Of a stretch of 64,000 nucleotides of DNA, positions 21,729 to 32,028 are shown in pieces. Within the stretch, counting starts at the first letter, position 1, and each line of letters begins with the position of its first letter. The DNA comes from Galdieria partita (Eukaryota > Rhodophyta > Bangiophyceae > Galdieriales > Galdieriaceae). The translations under genes and the position numbers were made by a program. Below the pieces are notes generated by a model. That model was not told the origin of the DNA and did not search any database. It saw only the letters and a list, made by a program, of their open reading frames with translations. The stretch is from assembly GCA_025991245.1 (NCBI GenBank), contig BQMJ01000017.1, positions 62,001 through 126,000 of the forward strand. Direction: 5' to 3'.

Positions 21729-22436
21729 ATGGATATGGTAGAAACTGTACTTCCGAGAGCTACTAAAGTTCGTATTGCTGGAAATAACCGTACAAGACCG
21801 TAAGAATAATTTGTTTATGAACGAACCTACTGAAAGCAAACTTAGGAGTCTTGTGGGACAACTTGGATATATCAAGTCTGGACAAAGTCTTGGTGGTTGG
21901 CATGAAGTAGTTCTAGAAGTAAGTAGCCCTGTTTTTTATATGATAGTATTTTTCAATGTGTCTAAAAGGATGGAGAAGAATTGAGAGTACAACGCAACGC
22001 TTTGGAAGTTGTTTATGACGATCAAGGCCATCCAATCACGGTGGATATACCTCCGGAGTCCAAAAATTCACAAACAAATAACAATAGAGGCATTGGGAGA
22101 GATGATAACTCTAGAAATTCTCACGAAGGTTCAACTCAAGACGAAGATGTTTCGAATATTCGACTCCGCCAAAGGAAACCTCTGAAGTTGGAAAAGAGAA
22201 AGAGGAAACGACCTAAAGTTGCTGCTTGTTTAAGTCGCTTAAATCTATCATCACTTCGACGCTATCGAAAAGCTTTCAACTTGAAAGTTGGTAAGGACTG
22301 TAGTAAGAACGAGCTTTTGTTGGCTGTGAAGCAACACTTTTCGGAAAATGATGTCGATGAAAATTCTACTATTTTGGAGTTTATTAACAAGATATGTAAA
22401 GCAGAGGATGGAGTGGATGAGATATCGGACAAGTGA
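21729..22436 (+). CDS. SAP30: SAP30-like subunit of Sin3 histone deacetylase complex
   Basis: Three exons, 21729-21799, 21846-21918 and 21969-22436 (203 aa). The N-terminal part, KVRIAGNNRTRP...LVGQLGYIKSGQSLGGWHEV, matches the plant-type SAP30 N-terminal module. The C-terminal part, LNLSSLRRYRKAFNLKVG...KNELLLAVKQHF, is the SAP30 Sin3-binding region. A basic run KLEKRKRKRPK between them suits DNA contact or nuclear import. SAP30 links Sin3 to the HDAC core. GGCGCCC lies at 21607-21613, about 120 bp before the start codon. A second in-frame Met at 21735 is an alternative start. Confidence 0.85.
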
Positions 22437-22541
22437 CCAACAAGTGGGGAACAAAGAACAACAACTTGTAACAAAACTCTATTTTGACTGAAATTGTGGA
22501 TAAATAAAATTGGATTGGTGTTATTATTTTTATATTTTGTC

Positions 22542-24427
22542 ATGAGTACAAGGCAACTAAGACGACTGGAAAGGGAACTGAAAGCTGTCTCACTAAAACC
22601 TGAACAAGAAACAGAGCAGCAATCGAAAAGCGATGAAGAACCAGAGTTCTTTCAGTCGGTTAAAAGTCCCTTTCTACTGTTGCAGTCTTCTGTAGGTGAC
22701 ACTCTAACGGAAGACGCTGAAAAAGAAGAGTTTGAAGAACAGAGAGTGCACAGTCAGACTCAGGGAAGTAGTAAAAATTCTGCTTCTAATTTCGACGAGA
22801 AGAAGAAGAAGAAGAAGAGAAGAAGCCGGTTTCGCCGAAGGAACTCTTTTTCGGAAGATGGGGATGAAGTCCGAGGTCAGAAAGAACTCTCCCAGGTTGG
22901 AATAAAGGAGCAAGTGATAGGAATGGGATTATCGAAAGTTTTTTGGGTGGATCCTTCTCGTCTGCACTCCAAGCGTGAAATTAGGAAACTTTTCGGGAGC
23001 AATATCGAAGGTCTACAAGATTCAAATGATAGGAAACAAGTACGAGGAAGAAGAACTGATACGAGAGTCCGTTCAAGGCTTGGAAGTAACTTTGTTGCCA
23101 AGCATAAGTCACTTTTGGTTTCCCCTGAAGTGGACTGGTTGGGAACTCCCAAAGATATTCGACTTACCTTTGTTGAAGAAGATATATCAGGATATAAATG
23201 GTTTAGATATGACTTTGATGGAATTTTTGTATCCTCTAGAAATGAGTTTGAAAATGTTGTAGAATTGGGAGATCCCTCTCTTCTGGTTGATTTTGTGAAT
23301 AGATATCCCTATCATGTAGAAGCGCTTGTTCGACTATCTGAGAGTTATGCGTTGATGGGAGAACCAGAGCGTTCGGTGAATCTGTTGGAACGAGTTATCT
23401 ATATTTTAGAAGGTGCATGGCCTCCAAACTTTAAACCTTTTCGTGGGTCGTGTCGTTTGAAGCTGGAAGAAGGATCCAATTATCTTTTATTTGTGGTAAG
23501 GATAGTGTTTATTAGTATAGTTTGGTTATGATTGCTGTAGGTTTTATTTCGTTATTCTCACGCACTTGTCCGAAGAGGTCTTTACGAGACCAGTTTACAA
23601 GTAATTAAACTTCTTTACAACTTTGATTGGGAATATGATCCGATGGTGAGTACTTGTTGAGTAGTTGAAAGTTAGTTCACCTCATAAGTTAGGGTGCTCT
23701 ATTGTATATGGACACTGTATCCATTTTGGCCCATGACTATATGTTTGTTATCAACTCCTTTGAAAGTGCATCTCATGTGAAACTTGAGTCGTTGCCTAAT
23801 TACAGAATGAACTATGCTTTGGCCAAGTTTTGTTTAGGACATGATGATGCCAACAAAGAATTGTTGGATGCTATCTTAACTTTTCCAGAAACCGTTTTGA
23901 CAATGTTGGAAACATGGAAGTTAGATATAGACGAAACTTATTTGTACATTTTAGAAAGTTTTTCACGACGTCATGACGAACTTGCATCTTCTGTAGCGAA
24001 TATGCTTCATAAAATTTCCAAGGTCTTTGTATCTATAGCTGAGTCTGCATGGAATTCTGTACCAGTTAGGAATTGGTTGCTGGAATGTGTAATGACTGCC
24101 TGTTCATGGATTGACCAAGGTTCTCAAAGAGTTGATAAGAGGAATGATTTTGGTTTACTTGATACTCATCTTTTTTCCCATGTTAGTGTTGCAGACTTTG
24201 CTCATGATTCTTCTAGTCTTCCAGCCAATCTTATACAACAACAGAATCCTATTGGAGTAGCGGAAGAAGAGGAAGCAGCTTTTGTAGAAAATCACGAAGG
24301 AAATTATGCTTCTCTTTGGAGAATTCTAGTGGACAATCTATTTGGCAATGATTCTACGAATGTAAGATATGCAGACGATAATAATGGGTTGTCGGAATCA
24401 GAAGATAACAATCATGATGACCAATAA
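22542..24427 (+). CDS. TCF25: TCF25/Rqc1 family protein
   Basis: Three exons, 22542-23495, 23541-23645 and 23693-24427 (597 aa). The N-terminal third is charged, with a poly-Lys run from GAGAAGAAG repeats (22796-22820) followed by Arg-rich sequence. The TCF25 domain starts near residue 185 (DPSLLVDFVNRYPYHVEALV, then LSESYALMGEPERSVNLLER) and continues over the exon joins with LFRYSHALVRRGLYETSL. TCF25/Rqc1 acts in the ribosome-associated quality-control complex with Ltn1 to deal with stalled nascent chains. The C-terminus is acidic. It converges on P5CR with only 21 bp between stops. Confidence 0.88.
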
Positions 24428-24448
24428 TTTTATTTCCCAGTGTCTGCA

Positions 24449-25446
24449 TCAGAGTTGCTTTGCACGTTGAACGGCCTCCTGAATGGCATGGATAACTGCT
24501 GTCCTGAATTGCCCCCTTTCAAGTGCTGATGTACCATAAACTGTCGTTCCAGCAGGAGACTCAACTTGATTGCGTAGTTGTGCAAAGTGTAAATTATCCA
24601 TTTTGGCAAGTTTAGATGCTCCATAAACCATTTCCAATGCCAGACGATTGGCAACCTTTGTATCTCATGAGTTTTCATACAAGAACGATTCAACAGTCCT
24701 ACCTTGCGGTCCAATCCTTGTCGCACTGCACCATCTGCAAGTGCTTCCAAAAACATATAAACAAAAGCTGGACCACTTCCACATAAAGCAGTAACAGCCT
24801 CCATACAGCTTTCGTTGACTGGTTCCAGTTGTCCAACCAAAGAAAACAATCTTACTACTCTTTCCACATCCGTTGGTTCAACGTGGGTACCTGCACAATA
24901 AGCACCAGCAAGTTGTCCAACTGCAACAGGAAGATTGGGCATCACTCTCATCACGCGAACTCTGCTTTCTCCGAGTTGAGAAGCGATTTGGTCACAAGTT
25001 TTTCCAGCTGCGATACTTACAAACAATCGCTCCAACAACACCTTACTATTTATACTCTCTTTGAGTTGTCTCAAGACAGCATCAAGAATCTGGGGTTTTA
25101 CTGCCAAGAATATCATATCACAACTTTCTACCAAGTGTCTATTGTCACTAGCGATATGACCCACACCCAGTCGCTTGGCGTTTTCAGCACTCGACTGTGT
25201 TTTTGTAGTTGCGTGGATGAGATCAGAGGGTATTCCAGCTGCAACAAAGCCTCTTATGATGGCACCTGCCATATGACCACAACCGATGAAGCCCAGTCTT
25301 TCTGTAACGTTTTCTTGCAAGTTACTACTGCAGACAGCCAGAGTTCGTTTTCCTTTGCAAACAACTTGACCTCCTTTATGGTTATTCAAAGTCTGCCGTG
25401 GCAACGGTTGAACCGTTGTTCCTGTAAAGCAATAAGCCATAAACAT
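24449..25446 (-). CDS. P5CR: Pyrroline-5-carboxylate reductase
   Basis: Two exons on the minus strand, 24703-25446 and 24449-24655 (316 aa). NAD(P)-binding fold begins LGFIGCGHMAGAIIRG, then DMIFLAVKPQ, RVMPNLP and the P5CR signature AVTALCGSGPAFVYMFLEAL. The last exon carries QVESPAGTTVYGTSALE, the substrate-binding segment (family SPGGTT). It catalyses the last step of proline synthesis. About 50 residues precede the fold, with few acidic residues, and may target a plastid or mitochondrion. The longer frame starts at TTG, so the ATG at 25446 was chosen. Confidence 0.93.
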
Positions 25447-25583
25447 GGTCAATACTCTTCCAAAAAGCAGTTATTTCATAGCTCTCCCAATGCTCACAAT
25501 ATATCAGTTTCCATCTGATTTTCTCTTTCTCTCTTTACATTCATCCATCAATATATATCCACTTTTCAACATTCATCTAGTTG

Positions 25584-26918
25584 TTAACACAAACTTGCTG
25601 ATTGAGTACTTGGTTGAAAGATAAGCCAACGTTTTCCATGAGGCAATATAATCATAATGAAGCCCATGCAATGTTCCATGGCAGGTGCAGCTGCTCTAAT
25701 CTTGCTTCCTTTGTACATAATGGGAACATCTTCAAAAGATAAACAGGACACGATTGCCCATTTCACTACACTCTGTTGAACCTCGTGTTTCATTTAGATA
25801 AGATATACAACTCCAACAATTATACAATACCTCACTTTGTACGGACTCACAAAATGCTTTCGTAATATGACACCCCATGAAGCCTTGCCACTGTTGATGG
25901 TGTATATTCTCTTGTTCTGTCCACAAGGAATCATCTCGAAAACATTCCTTCGGATACATTTCTTCTAAATGAGGACAAATATAGTCACGTAATAATTCAC
26001 TTTCAATATCCATAAGAGCTGGACACTGTGCAACAATAGCTCCAATCCATTGAACTAAAAACTCCATCTCTGAATGAATGTCTTCTCTCATTGCTCCTTC
26101 TCTGTTTTGTATATAACTAGTCCAACGAGTAAACCAATTATCAATCAATGGAACACGTTTCCCTTCAAGAAACTGCGTAGTAGGTTCAACGGATAGCTTT
26201 TGACAACCTTGTAAAGGAACTTGTTCTAAAGGAATAGTACAACTGATGGCCAAATCGACAGGACAACCTGTCTTCTTCAAACACCTAAAACTCAATAAAC
26301 ACGGACAACACAAACCAACACAATATGCCCTATCTTACCACTCCAAACGACTTCTCAAACTGTTTTGCTTTCCACTTGCAACGCGATGAAGATCAATCTG
26401 TCGCAAATGGTTCAACAATAATCAGAAGAAACACAAAAAACCAACATACTTGGATATGAAAATATTCAAACTTTCCTTTAAGGTTCAGTTTAGAACCAAC
26501 TAACCCAAATTCTTCGTAGCTTTCTTTATCTAGTACCAGATGTAAGAATCCTTCTGGTGTCACGCACATGTTGTTGGTACGATCTACTGCACTATGTAAT
26601 AGCAAAATGCCTTTTAGATGGCTCTTTCTCTCTACACCAACTCCTATCAACATCAATAAGCAAACAGAATACGCTGTTACCTTTTCCAGGAAATCCAAAA
26701 GCTTTCAATGTTTCAAGCTGTATAATACTTTCTAAAGGCAACTTGCACACATAAAAGAACACTGGAATGTCACTAGGCGTAAAAGTTGAGTGGGATGGAA
26801 GTATTCGAACAACGTCCACTTGTTTACAAAAGAACAATCTTTCCATCAAGTCGTGTGGAATATTCTCTCTACAACAAACTGAAAGCTTCGGTCTTACTTT
26901 GCTACGTACACGCAACAT
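25584..26918 (-). CDS. RPP40: Ribonuclease P/MRP protein subunit RPP40-like
   Basis: Five exons on the minus strand: 26681-26918, 26450-26643, 26339-26397, 25831-26284 and 25584-25781 (380 aa; all phases close). Matching landmarks are HLVLDKESYEEFGLVGSK (family LTFDKDTYEELGLQG), a WLGA-like VQWIGAIVA segment, GFMGCHITKAF and the C-terminal block KWAIVSCLSFEDVP...MGFIMIILPHGKRWLIFQ. RPP40 is a protein component of the nuclear RNase P and MRP ribonucleoproteins, which process pre-tRNA and pre-rRNA. Length is close to the human protein. Individual ORFs are short because four introns split the gene. Confidence 0.78.
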
Positions 26919-27012
26919 AGTCCAAAAATCAGAAACAGATGATGGAGACCACAAATGCTAAAAGTATTGTCACATTTGTACAATTCTTGAAAATGTTTTA
27001 TAACTTGAAAAC

Positions 27013-28239
27013 TTAAACGGAAATGCTACCCAGAAACTCTTTTGCACCTTCTCCCTGTCCCCACAACGCTGCAGTAGCTGAATTGGCATATTTCCGAGAA
27101 CTCTTTGATAGGAAAGCTCTTATCAAACCGTAAGCTTGATTCACCGGAGTTTGATAATATGTTCCAACTCCTTGATTCTTTTCTGCTGCAGTTACCAGAG
27201 CTTCTCCTACTAGAATAGCGTTGAATCCCTCATCTCTTAGTAGCCAAGCATCGGCAGGATCGGATATGCCACTTTCTGCTACTGAAACTATCTCAGGTGG
27301 TAAAAGTTGACGTAGTTTTATGGCACGCTCCAAAGATACTTCAAAATTCTTCAAATTCCTGTTATTGATACCTATTATCTTAGCACCTGAACGAAGGGCT
27401 ATGTCTACTTCTTCTTCGTTGTGTACTTCTACTAAAGCTTCAAGACCTAAAGCATAGGTAGCCTCTAACAACTCCTTCGTGCGTTCACCCAAAGCAGAAA
27501 CAATAAGCAAGACTGCAGACGCTCCAGCTTCTGCTGCTTCAGCAATTTGAACTTTATCCATGATAAAGTCTTTGCGGAGAATAGGAGCTGGTCCTGGATA
27601 AGTTTCTCGATATTGTTGCTGAGCCTTGTACACTTTACGTAGATCATCCAACGTTCCACCAAAACCTTCCCAGTCTGTTAGTACTGAAATGGCACTGGCA
27701 CCTCCCTCTTTGTATATTCTTGAAAGCCCCGCAGGGTCACGAATATTTCCAATATGTCCTTTACTCGGAGACTTGCGTTTAATCTCTGCTATGACTGAAA
27801 GAGTAAAATTGGGCTTTTTCAGAGCACTGTAAAAGGAATCTTTAGGTTCGAATAACCCTTCCATAGCTAAGCGCTTTTTTATGGGGTTGTCACTTGGTTC
27901 CGTTGACAGTTTCTCTTTCAACTGCGCAACTTCCACTGCTTTGCGTTGGAGAATGGACTGAAGAATGTCTCCTCCATTCGGAGAGGATATGCTTTCTTCA
28001 CTCGCATTGTTAGTCATTTTTAGAACCAAGGGACAAGCACCAAAAGGTTTCGACCTCGTCCTTGTGCCTGCTGAACGACCCAAGAAGAAAGGTTTGTCCA
28101 GTTTTTTTGAGTTATCTATAAAAAAACTACTCGCCCAATCTCTTGAAGAATGACACAAGGGTATGTTGTGGTTCTTCCAGTGCTTACAACACACAATAGC
28201 AGAACTACTCTGCGAAGCGAAACTAAAGCAAGTCAACAT
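27013..28239 (-). CDS. Indole-3-glycerol-phosphate synthase, organelle-targeted
   Basis: Single exon, 408 aa from the ATG at 28239 (the longer frame begins at TTG). Canonical (beta/alpha)8 motifs: VIAEIKRKSPSKG with the catalytic Lys, ISVLTDWEGFGG, ILRKDFIMD, ALVEVHNEEE, IGINNRNLKNF, VAESGIS and AILVGEALV. The enzyme closes the indole ring in tryptophan synthesis. An N-terminal extension of roughly 110 residues, Ser/Cys/His-rich at first, probably targets the plastid. About 25 residues follow the usual C-terminus. The tryptophan pathway is plastidic in plants and algae, consistent with this. Confidence 0.93.
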   Translation of the reverse strand: MLTCFSFASQSSSAIVCCKHWKNHNIPLCHSSRDWASSFFIDNSKKLDKPFFLGRSAGTRTRSKPFGACPLVLKMTNNASEESISSPNGGDILQSILQRKAVEVAQLKEKLSTEPSDNPIKKRLAMEGLFEPKDSFYSALKKPNFTLSVIAEIKRKSPSKGHIGNIRDPAGLSRIYKEGGASAISVLTDWEGFGGTLDDLRKVYKAQQQYRETYPGPAPILRKDFIMDKVQIAEAAEAGASAVLLIVSALGERTKELLEATYALGLEALVEVHNEEEVDIALRSGAKIIGINNRNLKNFEVSLERAIKLRQLLPPEIVSVAESGISDPADAWLLRDEGFNAILVGEALVTAAEKNQGVGTYYQTPVNQAYGLIRAFLSKSSRKYANSATAALWGQGEGAKEFLGSISV

Positions 28240-28473
28240 CTCCCAATCGATGTAAAAACAAAAATTTCGAAATGACTTTGTTGGAAATTTCGCCAAGTTA
28301 TCCTGTTTGCGGTTCTTGAAACGTTCCAATACTTGCAAATGGCTATCGTATTATATGTGTAATAGTGTCTATACGATTAAAACCAAAATTGATTTGTGTT
28401 AAGCCTTTCATAGGAGCACTTTATATTTCATTGAAAACACTTGGCAAAAGATTGCACAATTTCCCTTTACATT

Positions 28474-29198
28474 TTAAGTGATGGTACGTTCAAACATCTC
28501 CCACAGTTGATTCACAATCGTAAAACTGGTATTAGCTTTAAGCGGAAATTCAAACGGTTGAATGTCGTCACCTTTTTTTGACAGAATATATCCACTAAAC
28601 ACATCTTCGAGTTGGTCCCATGAAGAAAAGAATCTTTTGGTACGTAATCGAGAAATGTCCGCATATAGGCTTAATAAATACTGCATCCTGGGAATTTCTT
28701 TGTTCATTTCATCACACATTTTCGTATAAAGTTCCAAATAACGTTGTTCTTCATTTTTGACTGATTCCAGTTCGGATTCTACGAAGGAACAGTCTTCTTC
28801 AGCCTTCATTATTTCACTGATTATATTTTGCTTCTCTTTTTCAAGCATTTCTAACTTTTTCTGATATTCTTCTTCACTTTCAAACCCTTTGGTTTTCTCC
28901 AAAGCTTCGTCAACACGAGATTGAAGAGCTAAACAAGAGCCAACGTTCAGTAAAAGAAGATAACAGTAAGCAACCGTGTACAACCTTTTAATTTTCCTTT
29001 CCAATCATTCAGCTTTTTCTGTTGCACTTGACCCAGCTCTTCCAGTTTCTCACAACCTTGGTTCAACGTTTTGACTTCTTCTTGGTTATCAAAGACAGCT
29101 ATTAGCTCATCTAACAAACTGACTGTCTCTAAAAATGCGGTAGAAGAACTTGAACTAGGCAATGGAGTAGAAGGTGTTGACTCTACATGAGTGCTCAT
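28474..29198 (-). CDS. SPC24: Kinetochore protein SPC24-like (NDC80 complex)
   Basis: Two exons on the minus strand, 28985-29198 and 28474-28928 (222 aa). A Ser/Thr/Pro-rich start is followed by a long coiled coil (about residues 45-140) and a globular end: YLLSLYADISRLRTKRFFSS, then DDIQPFEFPL and NQLWEMFE. The order coiled coil, LYxxIxxL, a Phe-rich strand and a terminal N-x-LW helix is that of Spc24, which pairs with Spc25 to anchor the NDC80 complex at the inner kinetochore. Spc25 also ends in a small globular domain and cannot be ruled out. The intergenic region shared with the next gene holds an E2F-type site, in line with cell-cycle expression. Confidence 0.6.
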
Positions 29199-29278
29199 TA
29201 TAGACACAACTACAAAGTATATAATATTTGTATAGATGTGTGGAAATAGATCAAACGAAAAGATTTGGAATCGTAATT

Positions 29279-29287
29279 TTTGGCGCC
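29279..29287 (+). promoter_or_regulatory. E2F/DP-type site TTTGGCGCC in divergent promoter
   Basis: The string TTTTTGGCGCCC at 29277-29288 contains the E2F consensus TTTSSCGC. It lies in the 167-bp region between the start codons of SPC24 (minus strand, about 80 bp away) and the MIT-PRONE gene (plus strand, about 80 bp away). Function is inferred from the motif and from the cell-cycle role of SPC24. Confidence 0.5.
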
Positions 29288-29365
29288 CTCACCATTTTTT
29301 AAAAATGGAAGGTGAGAACAATACAACTGCTTGAATCGCTTTGGTGGTTGTTTCCATGATCATCG

Positions 29366-31599
29366 ATGGAGCCTATTGAAACAAAGGAAGATAAAGACGT
29401 TGAGAATGTACTCCGTGTCAACACAGAATGTAAAGAAAACTGTGCAAAGAACTCAGTGTCCACACCAGAGAAGAAAGAACCACATAAAGCTGCACGTGCA
29501 GCACCTCGAAAGCCATTTATCCAGCCTTTTCGAAATGAACCATCAAGAAATATAGGAGTACTGTCTAGTTTACAACCTACAGGAGCTCCGGGTTCTTATG
29601 CTCCTATAGATAGACTCAATCAAAGGAAGCGTAGTCCTTCTTATGACAAGGCAGTGAAGCCAGAATTGAAGCGGCAAGGAGAACACTCAGTTTCCCCTGA
29701 ATATCAAAAGAACAGCCCCGAAGTCAATACAGCCAAAGAGATTAGAGAGACTGCTTCCATCTCTAGCGTTACAAAAATTTCAAAAGAATGGAGCCCAAGC
29801 GACAACCACACAAAGAGTCATCACATTCGAGATTTAACGAAGAGGAAGGAGCAAGAAACAAGGCATGAAACAATTAACAAATCTACTAGTCCGAATGGGC
29901 AATATCAGTCAAACGAAACTTCTCAAAGAGCAATTACTCCAGCAGACTCGAAAATGACGTCCACTTCTAGCTCTCCTAGTTCTGTAAAAACATCTCCCCA
30001 AACCAATGTTGAAGAATGGCGAGAACAAAGCACCATACAAAGGAACAATGATGGACAATACGTTACTCAGATTTTCCAAAAGGCTCTACTAGTTGCACAT
30101 GAAGCTGCGACTAGCGATGAAAGCGGTGACTATGAACTTGCGTACAATCTTTATATCCAGGTTATTGAGTTATTCATGCAGGTAATTGACTGAGTTTTGT
30201 TTTGAGAATCTTCATATTATGATAGGCTATACCTTTTTTGGATTCTACAGAAGCAAATCTATGTATGAAACAAGTCAATGATTTCTTATCAAGATGTGAA
30301 GCGCTTCGTGAATCTCTTTATGAAGCCAGCATTTGTGGTGACTTTACCTCACTTTCCATGTTAGGCGAACACGATTCTAGTGCCATTCTTTGGTGGAATG
30401 GACCCGAAGGGGTTAGTGGCCAACGAGACTACCCAATTCCACAGTGGCAGTATCCAAACTATACTAAGCAAGGGTCATACTCGAATTCTCCTGCTTCTCA
30501 AGAGGCTGGCAATAATTCTTTGAACAAAACTCGTCTCCTCACCCACAACGAGTTGGACCAGATGAAGCAAGAGATAGAAATGTGGAAAGCTCGATATGCA
30601 GAGATGACATTAGCTGTCGATAGTTCCGGAAATCCTGAGAAGTCGAGGGCTCTCATTTTATCTAAACGTATTGAGAATCTACATGCTGGCACGTTTGGAG
30701 AATTCAAAAAACTTGAACCTCTGGATTCTAAAGCATTAGAAATGTGGAATAGAGAGTTGCATGTACTATACGACACATTGGATAATATTGTTATCCAACA
30801 ACCTGCACAAAAAGTTCTCGAGGACGGTACTACCATCGAGATAATGGTGAAAGCAAAAAGGCCGGATATTGCTAGTTATCTACCTCGACTTCAAGAGCTG
30901 GACAAACTTTTACAAGATCTCTTTTCTTCTCTAGATTGTCTAAGAGGGATTGTAACATATGAAAGTTGTTCAAAATCTTCTCAAAAGGCAGAGCAGTGGT
31001 GGGTGTACGAACCTGTACTCCCGCGTTCGGGTCTCTCTCCTGAAATTGTATGGTTTCTTACTGAATTAGAAAGAAAAAGTAGAAATATTTGGTTAGAATG
31101 TCGTCAAGTCAATGAAGCTGTTATAGCGAAGATGAATGTTCCCGAAGCTTTTGTAACTAGTTTGCCAAAGAAAGCTAAGGAAGTACTAGGTGACGATCTA
31201 GAAGTGAATATGAGCAATCCCTACTTCAATGTAGAAAAGTTTCTGAAAGAGAAGAAGATATGGAATGAAAGCAACGCCTATCAAACCGTTTCAAAGTTGG
31301 AGAAGGCTGTTTGCATATGGAAAACTAAGATGGATGAAGGAATGAAAGCCAAATGGACACTAAGAAGGGATCGTATTCAAAAGTATTCTGTTCTCTTGAG
31401 AAGAGCCGATGCTGCTATTCGAGTTTTAAAAACGCGCTTTCCATATATGCTTCAAACGGAACTTGAACAATCTAAAATATTTCACAACACAGAAATTGGC
31501 AAAGCAGGTCTTGAAGTTTACTCTCGTGTTCTTGAGAGTCGTGCAGGGATCTTGGCTGATAGGGTTTCATATCTTCTAAAGAAAGCTAGTCAAAAATAA
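29366..31599 (+). CDS. PRONE-domain Rho/Rop GEF with MIT-like region
   Basis: Two exons, 29366-30181 and 30226-31599 (729 aa). Residues 1-230 are polar, Ser/Thr/Pro-rich and probably disordered. About 233-320 form helices resembling an MIT domain (IFQKALLVAHEAA, YELAYNLYIQVIELFMQAI). From about 375 to the end is a PRONE domain: QMKQEIEMWKARYAEMTL, FGEFKKLEPLDSKALEMW, EQWWVYEPVLPRSGLSPEI, MNVPEAFVTSLPKKAKEVLG, AVCIWKTKMDEG and the closing LEVYSRVLESRAGILADRVS. PRONE domains are the plant Rop guanine-nucleotide exchange factors. MIT domains bind ESCRT-III tails or microtubules, so this protein may link small-GTPase activation to membranes. The PRONE call is firm; the MIT call is weaker. Confidence 0.88.
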
Positions 31600-32028
31600 A
31601 TTTTATGCATAATTATATCCAATTTTTGTTCAAGTTTGTTGGAACATTCCATCTCAACTTGGCCTTTTTGTGTTCTCTTGCGCTGCTTCCAGCAGAAATG
31701 GACCCAAGCGTTTTTGTCCAAAGGACACGCTTGTGCCCATTACGATTCCTTCTTCATTCAGTCACAATTATCTCTATTGCTTGAGCCAACGGTTTTGTGG
31801 ATTGTCTTGTTTGACAGCACCCTCTTACGTGATATTGTGAACGTTCTTCAGTGTGGACCGTTTGTTTTTCTCGTCTCAGTTGTAACTCAATTGCGTTCAC
31901 TGCGTTACTTTTGCGCGTTGTGGAGTCTTTCAGGTGCTTACAATCGTGAACTAGGTGGAGGTGTTATTTATGTACTTGAACCCGTTGGTTTTCAACATTC
32001 CCTTTTTCTCTTGAACGAAAGTGTACTT
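31600..32028. other. Intergenic region, promoter of voltage-sensor kinase gene
   Basis: About 430 bases separate two genes on the same strand. One frame stays open through the whole region into the next gene, but it has no ATG before 32029, no splice-supported exon and no family signal, so I treat it as non-coding. CT-rich stretches are present. Nothing else was recognised. Confidence 0.4.

Noticed and set aside
24829-25518. 229-codon plus-strand frame
   Set aside because: It is antisense to P5CR, starts at a non-ATG codon and has low-complexity Ser/Gln/His composition typical of an antisense shadow.
31636-32028. Upstream extension of the kinase gene frame (131 codons)
   Set aside because: No ATG until 32029 and no family or splice support. 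The composition is Leu/Phe/Cys-rich as expected of a chance open frame in CT-rich DNA.
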